Counted from the stretch's first letter, positions 18,001-26,463 are shown. The stretch: DNA of 64,000 nucleotides from Microbacteriaceae bacterium PS02068 (GCA_029959325.1 JASCPF010000008.1:1-64000); one strand, 5' to 3'. Program-made: numbers and translations. Notes: generated from the sequence alone by a model not told the origin.

Positions 18001-21000
18001 CGGCGGGTCAGCGCTCACGATTTCGAGCAGATGCGTCGACGAGTTGTAGCGGAACGTCACCCGCTTGCCTGCGGCCGCCGTGAAGGAGATGTTCGCCCCG
18101 TTCCTGACGCCGTCGGCGCCGTAGTTCTCGTCCCAGCTGAGACCGTGCGCGACCTTCAGCTCATACGACCCGGCCGGCAGCTTGTTGGTCGAGAACTCGT
18201 ACACGCCGTCGCGGTCGCCGTCGAACATCAGCGAGCGCAGGCAGTCGGGCGCCCAGTCGCCGGCGCAGCCGAGCTCGGATTGGAATGATCCGGCGAGCGT
18301 CACAACCGGCCCGTCGGCGCTCGACTGCACGACCTTCGTGCGCGGGTCGAACCAGAAGGTGATCGGCCCGCCCGCGTGGGTCAGGGCGATGTTGGGGCCG
18401 CTCGCGACCCCGTTCGCGCCGTAGTTCTCGTCCCAGCTCTTCTCGGTCGCGACCTTGTACTCGTAGTCTCCGGCGGGCAGGTCGACGGTCAGACGCCAGA
18501 TCCCGTCGACCTGCGTCATCTGCGCCTGATCGCAATCGGGGGCCCAGTCGCCCGCGCAGCCCATCTCGGAGTTCAGTGACCCGGGGATGCTCACGAAGTC
18601 GTACGGCGTCGCGTCGTCGGGCTCTTCAGTGACCGGATCATCGGCGAGGTTCACCCGATTGCCGACCGAGGCATAGGTGGATGCCGCGGAGCGCCCGCCC
18701 GCGGCATCCGTCGACACGGCGCGATACTCCACGAGGGTGCCCGCGGCGAGGCCCGACACGTCGTGGAAGACACCCGGTGCGGTGTCCTCGGCGGTGCCGA
18801 GCGCCTGCCAGTCGGTCGCCCCGACGACTCGCCACGCGAAGCTCGTCTGGCGCCACGACTGGTCGGCGGTCGCCGAGACGGCCGCCTGCCCCGACAGCGC
18901 GGCTCCCGCGGCGGGAACCGTCACGGTCAGCGGCGCCGCGGCCGCGGGCGCCGTCACGGTGCGGTCGGCCTGGTAGACGACGGCCGACAGGGCGGGCACG
19001 GTGAGGGATGCCGAGGCATCCGCGCCGGTCGACACGGTGCCCTGGGCACCGAAGCGGGCCGCGAAGGCGGCGTTCGCCGTGAGCGTCGGCACGGTCACAG
19101 TCTGCGCCGCGGCGGTGTTGTTCAGCGCCACGAGGTACTCGACCTTCTCGGTCGGATCGACGCGCGAGAACGCGTACACGCCATCGGCCGCGTACCGCTC
19201 GATCTGCGCTCCGTCGACGAGCGCCGGGTGCGCGGCGCGCAGCGCCGACAGGCCCGCGATGCGCTGGTAGAGCGCCGTGTCGGTGCCGTAACGGTCGGTG
19301 CTGCCGGCGGTCTGGCCGTCGATGAGCGCCTGGTTCTGGTACTCGGCGACCTGGCTCGCGAACAGACTCTGCCGCGCGCTCTTGTCGCCGCCGGGGTCGG
19401 CGCCGGTGAAGCCCTGCTCGTCGCCGTAGTAGACGACCGGCTGGCCACGGCTGAGGAACAGCAGGTCGTGGGCGAGGAGGTCGCGGGCCGCGGCATCCGG
19501 CGAATTCTTCAGGAAGTAGCCGATGCGACCCATGTCGTGATTGCCGAGGAAGGTGGGCAGCGCCGTCGCCGACGAGTGGGTCGTCGTGTAGCGATCGTCG
19601 CCGGCGAACATCTTCTGCAGCACCTGCGCGTTGCCGCCCTTGGCGAAGCTCGTCGCCGCCGCCTGGAAGCCAAAGTCGAGCACCGAGTTCATGTCGCTGT
19701 CGCGGACGTACGGCGACAGCACGGCGGGGTCGGCGTCGTAGACCTCGCCGAACATGAAGAAGTCGGGCTTGCCCTGTGCGTGCGCGTAATCGAGGACCTT
19801 GGTGGTCCAGCTCTGCCAGAACTCGAAGTTGACGTGCTTCGCCGTGTCGATGCGGAATCCGTCGATGCCGAGGTCGATCCACTTCTCGTAGACCTCGGCG
19901 AAGCCGTTCACCACGGCGGGGTTCTCGGTCATCAGGTCGTCGAGTCCCGAGAAGTCACCGTAGGTCGTCGATTCGCCGCTATAGGTGGAGTCGCCGCGGT
20001 TGTGGTACAGCGTGACGTCGTTGAGCCACGCCGGCACCTTGACGTTCGCCTCGGCCGGGTCGACGACGGGCGTGTACGGGAAGCTCGTGGCAGGGTCGAG
20101 GGTCGGGAAGGTGTTCGTGCCGGCGAAGTCGGCGGGATCGAACGGTGCGCCCGAGGCATCCTTGTACGGCTTCGTGGCCTGATCGACATAGGTGTACTGG
20201 TTCTCGGCGTACGAGATGACGTCGGCGGTGTGGTTGGTGATGATGTCGAAGTACACCGCGATGCCCTTCGCGTGCGCTTCGGCGATGAGCGATGCGAGCT
20301 CGGCGTTGGTGCCCAGGTGGGGATCGATGCGGGTGAAGTCGGTGATCCAGTAGCCGTGGTAGCCCGCGCTCGCGTTCGCGCCCTCGCCCTGCACCGGCTT
20401 GTTCGCGAAACTCGGGGTGAGCCAGAGGGCCGTCGTGCCGAGCCCGGCGATGTAGTCGAGCTTGCTGCGCAACCCCGCGATGTCGCCACCATTGTAGAAC
20501 CCGCTCGAGGTGGGGTCGAATCCCGTGGCGAGGCGGTCGCCCGCGAGCCCGCCGGTGTCGTTGCCGGTGTCGCCGTTGGCGAAGCGGTCGGTCATCGCGA
20601 AGTAGAACTGCTTGCCGTCACCCGCCTGGCGCACCGGAGCGCTCACGAGCGCGTCGTCGGCGGCGGTGTAGCCGGCCGCCAGCGACTGCACCTCGACGGC
20701 GATGCGGTGCGACGTGTCGTCGTAGACGAAGCGCAGGCTGGCGGGGCCCGCGACCGTCAGCGGGATGTTCGCGCCCCCGGCGGCCCCCTCGGCGCCGTAG
20801 CTTTCGTCCCACGCCCCGTTCAGCGCGACCTTGTACTGGTAGGTCCCGCCCGGCACGGTGAAGGTCTTCGCATAGTGCGAGGTGCCTTCGACGAGGTCGA
20901 GCGTGGTCGCGCCGCACGTCGGATCCCAGTCGCCGGGGCAGCCGAGCTCGCTCTGCAGGTCGCCGACGAGGGCGGGACGGCGATCGGCGGCGAGCGTCGG

Positions 21001-21105
21001 CGTGGCGACGAGGGCGACCGCGCCGGCAGCGACGACGAGCGCGCTCGTGAGCAGGGCGAGCATGCGCCGGGCGGGGGTGGGCTGGGTCGTCGTCGACTGA
21101 GGCAC
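15007..21105 (-). CDS. Secreted bifunctional alpha-amylase / pullulanase (two GH13 domains, three X25 modules)
   Basis: This 2032-residue exoenzyme degrades starch and branched alpha-glucan. Order: signal peptide (cleavage near residue 39), X25 starch-binding module (SELGCPGDW near 52-60), alpha-amylase GH13 (about 160-690; GFRIDTAKHV near 415, GEVYD near 453, GNHDMGR near 522), a beta-sandwich, X25 modules near 845 and 950, then a type I pullulanase (NWGYDP near 1407, DEVYNHT near 1451, GFRFDLMGHH near 1521, GEGWNFGE near 1560, DAHDNE near 1693) and a C-terminal Ig-like domain. Both GH13 catalytic triads are present. I prefer the GTG at 21105 (GGGAG 6 nt upstream) over a GTG at 21132. A Gly-Ser-Thr linker near residue 1200 is encoded by a family A repeat. 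There is no visible sorting signal, so it is probably released. Confidence 0.93.
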   Translation of the reverse strand: MPQSTTTQPTPARRMLALLTSALVVAAGAVALVATPTLAADRRPALVGDLQSELGCPGDWDPTCGATTLDLVEGTSHYAKTFTVPGGTYQYKVALNGAWDESYGAEGAAGGANIPLTVAGPASLRFVYDDTSHRIAVEVQSLAAGYTAADDALVSAPVRQAGDGKQFYFAMTDRFANGDTGNDTGGLAGDRLATGFDPTSSGFYNGGDIAGLRSKLDYIAGLGTTALWLTPSFANKPVQGEGANASAGYHGYWITDFTRIDPHLGTNAELASLIAEAHAKGIAVYFDIITNHTADVISYAENQYTYVDQATKPYKDASGAPFDPADFAGTNTFPTLDPATSFPYTPVVDPAEANVKVPAWLNDVTLYHNRGDSTYSGESTTYGDFSGLDDLMTENPAVVNGFAEVYEKWIDLGIDGFRIDTAKHVNFEFWQSWTTKVLDYAHAQGKPDFFMFGEVYDADPAVLSPYVRDSDMNSVLDFGFQAAATSFAKGGNAQVLQKMFAGDDRYTTTHSSATALPTFLGNHDMGRIGYFLKNSPDAAARDLLAHDLLFLSRGQPVVYYGDEQGFTGADPGGDKSARQSLFASQVAEYQNQALIDGQTAGSTDRYGTDTALYQRIAGLSALRAAHPALVDGAQIERYAADGVYAFSRVDPTEKVEYLVALNNTAAAQTVTVPTLTANAAFAARFGAQGTVSTGADASASLTVPALSAVVYQADRTVTAPAAAAPLTVTVPAAGAALSGQAAVSATADQSWRQTSFAWRVVGATDWQALGTAEDTAPGVFHDVSGLAAGTLVEYRAVSTDAAGGRSAASTYASVGNRVNLADDPVTEEPDDATPYDFVSIPGSLNSEMGCAGDWAPDCDQAQMTQVDGIWRLTVDLPAGDYEYKVATEKSWDENYGANGVASGPNIALTHAGGPITFWFDPRTKVVQSSADGPVVTLAGSFQSELGCAGDWAPDCLRSLMFDGDRDGVYEFSTNKLPAGSYELKVAHGLSWDENYGADGVRNGANISFTAAAGKRVTFRYNSSTHLLEIVSADPPLPGTGQSRAHWIDADTIVWPGELGTKADAATWQLYGSATAGLAIADGTVTGGEPIALTRVTGGLTAAQRERFPALAGYIALKVDGQDRDAVAALLRGQLAVAQRGADGALSAYTGVQIPGVLDDLYADAAGSDVLGVSFRGAKPTFRVWAPTAQSATLLTWDPSTGSGTGAGSGTGTGSGEPQRHEASFDPASGTWTVSGGKSLKGDEYLWEVTVYAPTTGKIETNDVTDPYSVALTTNSTRSVAVDLSDKKWQPTVWKDTKAPVIARDVDRSIYELHIRDFSITDETVPANERGTYLAFARDSAGTKQLKQLAAAGMNTVHLLPSFDIATIQEDRAAQAVPACDLAALPPDSDQQQACVSAVADTDGFNWGYDPFHYQAPEGSYATNPEGGARVGEFRSMVGSLHKMGLQVVLDEVYNHTPASGQAGTSVLDQVVPGYYQRLDGNGAVQTSTCCQNVATEHEVAQKLMVDSVVLWAKQYKVDGFRFDLMGHHSKANMLAVRAALDELTLKKDGVDGSKVYLYGEGWNFGEVADDALFVQARQGNLGGTGIGTFSDRLRDAVHGGSPVDGSSTFKQGFGTGLATDPNGNPINGTPEQALADLGHQTDLVKLGLAGNLAGFSLTTSDGSMKKGSELDYNGQAAGYAEQPGEIISYVDAHDNETLYDIGVLKLPTDTSMSDRVRMNTLSLAAVTLSQTPSFWHAGTELLRSKSLDRNSYNSGDWFNRIDWTGQQSTFGSGLPMAADNRDKWGIMQPLLANPALKPGPADIAAAEASALDLLRVRSEVPLLRLGSADLIEQKVSFPNGGKDATPGVIVMAIDDLIGADADPKLDGALVVFNASPEATTQTVPALAGRRFALTAAQAGGADAVVKTTSWDAATGTVTVPARSVAVLTERHVEQVATHVVAQPDRLLVRNGSSVTVTGRVTADDRSAPVGTVTVTDNGKTVAAVTLTAADRGRFTAVVPKLTRGVHVIKVTFAGAPGWTDSRAKGVLPVLAY
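17475..17519. repeat. Dispersed repeat family A, copy 4 (tandem pair), inside the pullulanase
   Basis: Two tandem copies of CGGTCCCTGAGCCTG, the second continuing TCGAAGGGTCC, encode the low-complexity linker WDPSTGSGTGAGSGTGTGSG of the amylase/pullulanase. Confidence 0.75.
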
Positions 21106-21260
21106 GTGGGGCTCCCGGAAGTGTGCGGGCACGGCACCGTGCCCTCTGCGGTACCTCCGACGCTACTGAGACCGGTCACAGTTGGGTGTGAGAATCCTCT
21201 CATCCACCTATGTTTCCGGTGGGAACGGAGGCCTCTGAACCGCGCAACTGCCCCGTCGGG

Positions 21261-22445
21261 TCAGCCCTCCGACTCGGCCGCCCGCAGCGAGATCGTCGAG
21301 GTGCCGGCCTCGTCGACGAAGCCCTCGATGTGGCGCTCGTCGTGACCGACGTACTCCGACAGCGGGCGGATCAGCGCGTTCGCGCCGGCCTGCTCCATGA
21401 TGTGGGCCGTCCAGCCGACGACACGCGCCGCGACGAACAGCGGGGTGAAGGTCAGGGTGTCGAACCCCATCAGGTTGTAGGCCGGGCCCGACGGGTAGTC
21501 GAGGTTCGGGTAGATGCCCTTGCGGGCGACGAACTCGCGCTCGAGCGTCGAGTAGAGCGCCTCGACATCCGGCCGGTCGTAGTAGTCGATCAGGGTGTCG
21601 AGTGCGGCCTTCATCGTCGGGACGCGCGAGTCGCCGTGCTTGTAGACGCGGTGGCCGAAGCCCATGATCTTGCGCTTCTCGGCGAGCGCCACATCGAGCC
21701 ACGGCCCCACGTTGTCGGCGTCGCCCATCTCGTCGAAGATGTGCAGCACCGCTTCGTTCGCCCCGCCGTGCAGCGGGCCCTTCAGCGCACCGATCGCCCC
21801 GACGACGGCCGAGTACAGGTCGCTCAGGGTGCTCGTGATGACGCGCGCCGTGAACGTCGAGGCGTTGAACGAGTGCTCGGCGTAGAGGATCATCGAGCGG
21901 TTGAAGGCATCCACGACCACTGCGTCGAACTCCTCGCCGAAGGTCATCCAGAGGAAGTTCGCGGCGTAGTCGAGGTCATCACGCGGCTCGATGAGGTCCT
22001 GACCGCGCCGTCGCCGCTGCCCGTACGCGACGATCGCGGGCAGCGCACCGAACAGCCGGATGCTGCGCGCGAGGTTCTGCTCGGGAGTGCCCGTCGCGTC
22101 GAGCACCGAGCCGGTTCCGGCGAGGTCGCGCGCGCCGAGCAGGCTGACCGCCGAGCGCACCTCGTCCATCGGGTGGGCGTCGAGGGGCGTCAGGTCGATG
22201 ACCGCCTTCACGTCAGCGGCGAGCGCCCGGTGCTCGCGCTCGGCGGCGCGCAGCGCGGAGAGCTGGTCGGCATCGGGCAGGTCGCCGTTCCACAGCAGGT
22301 AGGCGACGGCCTCTGCGGGCTGCGTCGCGGCGAGCTCGTGCACGGGGTATCCGCGGTAGAGCAGCGAGTTCGTCTCGGGGTTGACCTTGCTGATGGCCGT
22401 GACGTCGGCGACGACGCCGGCGAGCCCCTTGTGGATGTCGGGCAT
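21261..22445 (-). CDS. prpC: 2-methylcitrate synthase
   Basis: It condenses propionyl-CoA with oxaloacetate in the methylcitrate cycle. The 394-residue citrate-synthase fold has the catalytic histidines in GPLHGGANEAVLH and MGFGHRVYKHGD and the late catalytic aspartate region (YPNLDYPSGPAYNL). The ATG at 22445 follows AAAGGAG. The order prpD-prpB-prpC identifies it as methylcitrate rather than citrate synthase. It is the last gene of the operon, separated from prpB by 92 nt holding an inverted pair of family B repeats. Confidence 0.93.
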   Translation of the reverse strand: MPDIHKGLAGVVADVTAISKVNPETNSLLYRGYPVHELAATQPAEAVAYLLWNGDLPDADQLSALRAAEREHRALAADVKAVIDLTPLDAHPMDEVRSAVSLLGARDLAGTGSVLDATGTPEQNLARSIRLFGALPAIVAYGQRRRRGQDLIEPRDDLDYAANFLWMTFGEEFDAVVVDAFNRSMILYAEHSFNASTFTARVITSTLSDLYSAVVGAIGALKGPLHGGANEAVLHIFDEMGDADNVGPWLDVALAEKRKIMGFGHRVYKHGDSRVPTMKAALDTLIDYYDRPDVEALYSTLEREFVARKGIYPNLDYPSGPAYNLMGFDTLTFTPLFVAARVVGWTAHIMEQAGANALIRPLSEYVGHDERHIEGFVDEAGTSTISLRAAESEG

Positions 22446-22468
22446 GACTGTGCTCCTTTGCGTTGCCC

Positions 22469-22548
22469 CGGTCGTTGAGCGAGGAGCGAAGCGACGAGTC
22501 GAAACGTGGTGACGACGTTTCGACTCGCTCCGCTCGCTCAACGACCGG
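22469..22548. repeat. Inverted pair of dispersed repeat family B between prpB and prpC
   Basis: A copy of CGGTCGTTGAGCGAG...GAGTCGAAACGT and its near-perfect reverse complement are separated by about 7 nt, making a hairpin with a stem of more than 30 bp in the prp message. The TGA within CGGTCGTTGAGCG is used as the prpB stop codon (22538-22540). Confidence 0.85.
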
Positions 22549-23446
22549 AAGTGTCGATGGTGAAGTTGAAGACGTTGGTGTCGAAGTGGTTGTACGACTC
22601 GTAGTCCAGCAGGTCGTACAGATCGGCGCGATGCTGCATCTGATCGAGCTGCCCGGTGAGGTGGCCCTCGTCGTTCAGCGTATCGAGCGCGCGACCCGCC
22701 GCGCCCATCGCCATCCGCAGCAGCGACACCGGCCAGATGACGATCTGCACCCCGGCATCCCTCAGCTGATCGACCGAGAACAGCTCGCTCTTGCCGAACT
22801 CGGTCATGTTGGCCAGGATCGGCACGTCCACGGCGGATGCCACGGCCTCGAACTCCGAGAGGTCGCGCATCGCCTCGGGGAAGATGGCGTCAGCCCCGGC
22901 ATCCACCAGCGCCTTCGCGCGGTCGATCGCGGCATCCAGTCCGTCGACGGCTCGGATGTCGGTGCGCGCCATGATCAGGAAGTTCGGGTCGCGCCGGGCG
23001 TCGACCGCCGCGCGGATGCGCCTCCGCGCCGTGTCCTCGTCGACGACCTGCTTGCCGTCGAGGTGACCGCACCGCTTGGGATTGACCTGATCCTCGATGT
23101 GCGTGCCGGCGAGGCCGGCGTCTTCGAGGGTCTGGATCGTCCGCGCGACGTTCATCGGCTCGCCGAAGCCGGTGTCGGCGTCGATGATCGCCGGCAATTC
23201 GGTCATGCGGGCGATCTGCTGGCCGCGGCCGGCGACCTCGGTGAGGGTCGTCAGCCCGATGTCGGGCAGGCCCAGGTCGGCCGAGAGGACGGCCCCCGAG
23301 ATGTACACGCCGTCGAAGCCCTTGCGCTCGATCAGGCGCGCGCTGAGCGGGTTGAACGCACCCGGGAACCGCAGCAGCTCGCCCGCCGCGAGCCGCTCAC
23401 GCAGGATCCGCCGCTTCTCGGCGGCCGGTGTCATCGAATACAGCAT
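22538..23446 (-). CDS. prpB: 2-methylisocitrate lyase
   Basis: It cleaves 2-methylisocitrate to pyruvate and succinate. The 302 residues carry the isocitrate-lyase family motifs: substrate and Mg-binding aspartates in PAIIDADTGFGEP and the active-site Cys loop KRCGHLDGKQVV. The ATG at 23446 (MLYSMTPAAEKRR) has GGAGG 5 nt upstream. Its stop codon is supplied by the family B repeat that fills the gap to prpC. Confidence 0.94.
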   Translation of the reverse strand: MLYSMTPAAEKRRILRERLAAGELLRFPGAFNPLSARLIERKGFDGVYISGAVLSADLGLPDIGLTTLTEVAGRGQQIARMTELPAIIDADTGFGEPMNVARTIQTLEDAGLAGTHIEDQVNPKRCGHLDGKQVVDEDTARRRIRAAVDARRDPNFLIMARTDIRAVDGLDAAIDRAKALVDAGADAIFPEAMRDLSEFEAVASAVDVPILANMTEFGKSELFSVDQLRDAGVQIVIWPVSLLRMAMGAAGRALDTLNDEGHLTGQLDQMQHRADLYDLLDYESYNHFDTNVFNFTIDTSGR

Positions 23447-23454
23447 TGCAGCCT

Positions 23455-23488
23455 CCGGTCGTCGAGCGAGCGCAGCGAGTCGAAACGC
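23455..23488. repeat. Dispersed repeat family B between prpD and prpB
   Basis: CCGGTCGTCGAGCGAGCGCA followed by GCGAGTCGAAACG occupies most of the 46-nt gap between the prpD stop and the prpB start. It includes the GGAGG-containing flank just before prpB. Confidence 0.8.
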
Positions 23489-23492
23489 AGCA

Positions 23493-25013
23493 TCAGAACA
23501 GCCCCTTCGGGCTCGGGACCGACGCCAGCACGCCCGGCTTCGCGACGATGTTGAGCTGCTGCACTTCGTCGGCGGTGAGCTCGGGCAGGCGCTGGGCGAG
23601 GTCCAGGAACCGCTCGATCTCCTCCGGCGCGAGCACGGGCTCGGCCAGCAGGCGGAACTTCGCGATGTAGTTCTCACGGGCGAACGGCCGCGCGCCGAGC
23701 GGGTGGGCGTCGGCGACGGCGATCTCGTCGGTCAGGACGGTGCCGTCCTGCAGTGTGATCTCGACGCGACCGCCGAACGCCTTCTCGTCAGGGTCCTCGG
23801 AGTGGTACCGGCGGGTCCACTCGGCATCCTCGGCCGTCGTGATCTTCTGCCACAGCGCCACCGTGTCGGGGCGCGCCGCCCGCGCGGGCAGGTACGAGTC
23901 GACGTGGTGCCAGCCGCCGTCCTGCAGGGCGACCGCGAAGATGTACGGGATCGAGTGGTCGAGTGTCTCGCGCGACGCGGCCGGGTCGTACTTCTGTGGG
24001 TCGTTCGCGCCCGATCCGATCACGTAGTGCGTGTGGTGCGAGGTGTGCAGGACGATCGAGGCGACGTCGGCCGGATCGAAGGATGCCTCGTTGTGCAGCT
24101 TCCGCGCCAGGTCGATCCACGCCTGGGCCTGGTACTCGGCCGAATGCTCTTTCGTGTACGAGTCGAGGATCGCGCGCTTCGGCTCGCCCGGCGCGGGCAG
24201 GGGCACCTCGTACGAGGCATTGGGGCCGTCGAGCAGCCACGCGATGACGCCGTCTTCGCCTTCGTAGATCGGGCTCGGGGAGGTCTGGCCGCGCATCGCG
24301 CGATCGACGGCCTCGACCGCCATCTTGCCCGCGAAGGCCGGGGCGTGCGCCTTCCAGGTCGAGATCTCGCCCTTGCGCGACTGGCGCGTCGCGGTGGTCG
24401 TGTGCAGCCCCTGCGCGACGGCCTGGTAGATCGTCTCGGCATCGAGCCCGAGCAGGGTGCCGATGCCGGCCGCGGCCGACGGCCCGAGGTGTGCGACGTG
24501 GTCGATCTTGTGCTTGTGCAGCGAGATCGCGCGCACGAGGTCCATCTGGATCTCGTACCCCGTCGCGATGCCGCGCACCAGCGCGGCACCGTCGGCGCCG
24601 ACGTGCTGCGCGACCGCGAGGATCGGGGGGATGTTGTCGCCCGGGTGGGAGTACTCGGCGGCGAGGAAGGTGTCGTGGTAATCGAGCTCTCGCACCGCGA
24701 CGCCGTTCGCCCACGCGGCCCATTCGGGGCTCGACACGGTCTCATTCGGCTCGCCGAAGATCGCGCTGCCGTGCCCGTTCCGCGACACCGGGTGGTCGAG
24801 CGCCTGCGCTCGGGCGGCGGTGGCGGGTCCGCGGGTGAGGGATGCCGCGGCGACGGACGCATTGTCGATCACGCGGTTGATGATCATGTCGACGACGTCG
24901 GCATCGACGGCGACCGGGTCGGCGGCGACCCGGGCGATCTTGTGCGCGAGCTGGTCTTCGCGCGCGAGGTCCTCAGAGCTGGGGTGGACGCGAACGTGGT
25001 GGGTGACGGTCAT
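23493..25013 (-). CDS. prpD: 2-methylcitrate dehydratase
   Basis: It dehydrates 2-methylcitrate to 2-methyl-cis-aconitate. The 506 residues and MmgE/PrpD-fold features ([19 protein letters not shown] near 46-64, [20 protein letters not shown] near 133-152) match the family. Its ATG overlaps the regulator's TGA (ATGA), so translation is coupled. It is the second gene of gntR-prpD-prpB-prpC. Confidence 0.95.
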   Translation of the reverse strand: MTVTHHVRVHPSSEDLAREDQLAHKIARVAADPVAVDADVVDMIINRVIDNASVAAASLTRGPATAARAQALDHPVSRNGHGSAIFGEPNETVSSPEWAAWANGVAVRELDYHDTFLAAEYSHPGDNIPPILAVAQHVGADGAALVRGIATGYEIQMDLVRAISLHKHKIDHVAHLGPSAAAGIGTLLGLDAETIYQAVAQGLHTTTATRQSRKGEISTWKAHAPAFAGKMAVEAVDRAMRGQTSPSPIYEGEDGVIAWLLDGPNASYEVPLPAPGEPKRAILDSYTKEHSAEYQAQAWIDLARKLHNEASFDPADVASIVLHTSHHTHYVIGSGANDPQKYDPAASRETLDHSIPYIFAVALQDGGWHHVDSYLPARAARPDTVALWQKITTAEDAEWTRRYHSEDPDEKAFGGRVEITLQDGTVLTDEIAVADAHPLGARPFARENYIAKFRLLAEPVLAPEEIERFLDLAQRLPELTADEVQQLNIVAKPGVLASVPSPKGLF

Positions 25014-25714
25014 GCGGGTGTCCTTTCGGATGCGGAGGCCCTGCCCCCGGTCGTTGAGCGAGCGAAGCGAGTCGAAACGTCCGCAGCGTCCGCACTGTCG
25101 AGGGATTCGAGGATCGAGGTGAGCGCGTTGTGCAGGTGCACGTGCGTGGCGTGGGCGGCGAGGTCGCCGTCGCCCGCGCCGATCGCCGCAGCGATCACAC
25201 GGTGCTCGGCGACCGACGCCGCGAGGCGGTCGGGGTTGTCGCGGGCGAGGCGCCGCACGCGCACGAGATGAGTGCGGATGCCCCGCAGGGCCGCCGTCAG
25301 GTAGTCGTTGGCGACCGCGACATCCATCGCGCCGTCGAACCGCGAGATCAGCGCGTAGTACGCGTCGGGGTCGGCCGAGGCATCCATGTCGGCGAACTCG
25401 GCGGCGAGCGCGGCGAACACGGCGCGGTCGCCCCGCGCCGAGGCGAGGCGTGCGGCGGTCTCTTCGAGGGCGCGGCGCACCTCGAACAGCTCGCGGATGT
25501 CGCCCGCGTCGACGTCGCTCACGACGGTGACGCGAGGGGATGCCTGCACGACCAGCCCGTCCGCTGCGAGGCGGCCGAGCGCTTCTCGCAGCGGAGTGCG
25601 GCTGACGCCGAGCCGGCCCGACTGTTCGACCTCGCCCAGGACCGCGCCAGGGGCGAGCGCGCCCGACTGGATCTCGTCCAGCAGCGTTGCATAGGCCCGG
25701 TCGCTTGCACGCAT
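25010..25714 (-). CDS. GntR-family (FCD) regulator of the methylcitrate operon
   Basis: This 234-residue regulator has a winged helix at residues 5-70 ([20 protein letters not shown]) and an all-helical FCD sensor domain with likely metal/ligand histidines ([20 protein letters not shown]). It is the first gene of the prp operon and is translationally coupled to prpD. The start at 25714 is preceded 6 nt upstream by TACACT, so it is probably leaderless. That -10 box overlaps a GTGTATACAC palindrome, implying autorepression. The last 20 or so residues are encoded by a family B repeat (25047-25080). Ligand is unknown; a methylcitrate-cycle intermediate is the obvious guess. Confidence 0.9.
   Translation of the reverse strand: MRASDRAYATLLDEIQSGALAPGAVLGEVEQSGRLGVSRTPLREALGRLAADGLVVQASPRVTVVSDVDAGDIRELFEVRRALEETAARLASARGDRAVFAALAAEFADMDASADPDAYYALISRFDGAMDVAVANDYLTAALRGIRTHLVRVRRLARDNPDRLAASVAEHRVIAAAIGAGDGDLAAHATHVHLHNALTSILESLDSADAADVSTRFARSTTGGRASASERTPA
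25047..25080. repeat. Dispersed repeat family B inside the gntR 3' end
   Basis: CCGGTCGTTGAGCGAGCGAA followed by GCGAGTCGAAACG lies within the last codons of the regulator and is translated as its C-terminal tail, about 34 nt before prpD. Confidence 0.8.
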
Positions 25715-25721
25715 GGCCTCA

Positions 25722-25731
25722 GTGTATACAC
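25722..25731. promoter_or_regulatory. GntR operator 1 on the prp promoter
   Basis: GTGTATACAC is a perfect 10-bp palindrome fitting the GntR/FCD core GTMTAKAC. It overlaps the TACACT -10 box (25726-25721, minus strand) of the prp operon. Confidence 0.65.
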
Positions 25732-25773
25732 AAAGCATCCCAAATGACCATGGGAGTTCGATATGTGATTCTT

Positions 25774-25783
25774 TCGTATACAT
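25774..25783. promoter_or_regulatory. GntR operator 2, 52 bp upstream
   Basis: TCGTATACAT shares the GTATAC core with operator 1. Centre-to-centre distance is 52 bp, about five helical turns, so two bound dimers would face the same side. It lies about 50 bp before rnhA on the other strand. Confidence 0.5.
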
Positions 25784-25819
25784 AGCGAGACGGCGCGGAA
25801 GGCGGCACCGCGCATCGAC

Positions 25820-25825
25820 TACCGT
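25820..25825 (+). promoter_or_regulatory. Leaderless -10 box of rnhA
   Basis: TACCGT ends 6 nt before the rnhA GTG. A GAGGA stretch is too close to the GTG to act as a normal ribosome binding site. Confidence 0.5.
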
Positions 25826-25831
25826 CGAGGA

Positions 25832-26365
25832 GTGACAGATTCCTCCCGCTATGTCGTGGCCACCGACGGCGCCTGCAAGGGCAATCCGGGGCCGACCGGC
25901 TGGGCGTGGGTCGGTGAAGACGGCCAGTGGGCGGCGGGGGCGATTCCGCTGGGCACCAACAACGTGGGCGAGCTGATGGGGCTTCTCAAGGCGATCGAAG
26001 ACCACGCCGACGTCGAGCACCTCACGGTGCAGGCCGACTCCAAATACGCGATCGACACCTACGCCTCATGGATGGACGCCCACCGCCGCCGCGGCTGGAA
26101 GACCTCGACCGGCGCCCCGACGAAGAACCGCGACCTGCTCGAGCAGCTCATGGCCGCGCGCGATGCGCGCCGCGACGCGGGCCTGCCCGACGTGGTCCTC
26201 GAGCACGTGCGCGGGCACCGCGGGCACGTGCTCAACGAGTGGGCGGACGAGCGCGCCGTGCGCGGCGCCGAGCACGCCGCGAAGGGCACGGCGAGCGCGT
26301 GGTCGAGTCTCGGGGGTCTGCACCCCGCCCTCGACGTGTCCGCCGCGCCCGCGAAGAAGCGCTGA
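25832..26365 (+). CDS. rnhA: Ribonuclease HI family protein
   Basis: It cleaves RNA in RNA-DNA hybrids. The 177 residues contain the DEDD active site: TDGACKGNPGPTGWAW (Asp), NNVGELMGLLKAIE (Glu), VQADSKYAID (Asp) and LNEWADERAV (Asp). GTG at 25832 is the only reasonable start. It is divergent from the prp operon and convergent with the Nudix gene, with a small inverted-repeat element in between. Confidence 0.93.
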   Translation: MTDSSRYVVATDGACKGNPGPTGWAWVGEDGQWAAGAIPLGTNNVGELMGLLKAIEDHADVEHLTVQADSKYAIDTYASWMDAHRRRGWKTSTGAPTKNRDLLEQLMAARDARRDAGLPDVVLEHVRGHRGHVLNEWADERAVRGAEHAAKGTASAWSSLGGLHPALDVSAAPAKKR

Positions 26366-26377
26366 CCCGCCCGGACT

Positions 26378-26463
26378 GTACCGTTCGCAGGATCGCCCGC
26401 CCCGAATGGGCCCGCGGGCGGGCTCAGCGAGTGGGTCCTGTGGTCTGATCCTGCAAACGGTAC
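26378..26463. repeat. Mini inverted-repeat element, copy 1 (86 bp)
   Basis: Terminal inverted repeats GTACCGTTCGCAGGATC and GATCCTGCAAACGGTAC (one mismatch) enclose a GC-rich core with its own GCCCGC/GCGGGC pairing. It fills the gap between the convergent rnhA and Nudix genes. The same ends occur at 39009-39106. Confidence 0.8.

Noticed and set aside
18763..21345. 860-codon plus-strand open frame
   Set aside because: It mirrors the amylase/pullulanase gene, has shadow-type composition and no recognisable motif.
25732..25790. AT-rich stretch considered as horizontally acquired
   Set aside because: It is the promoter region with operators; flanking genes have normal composition.
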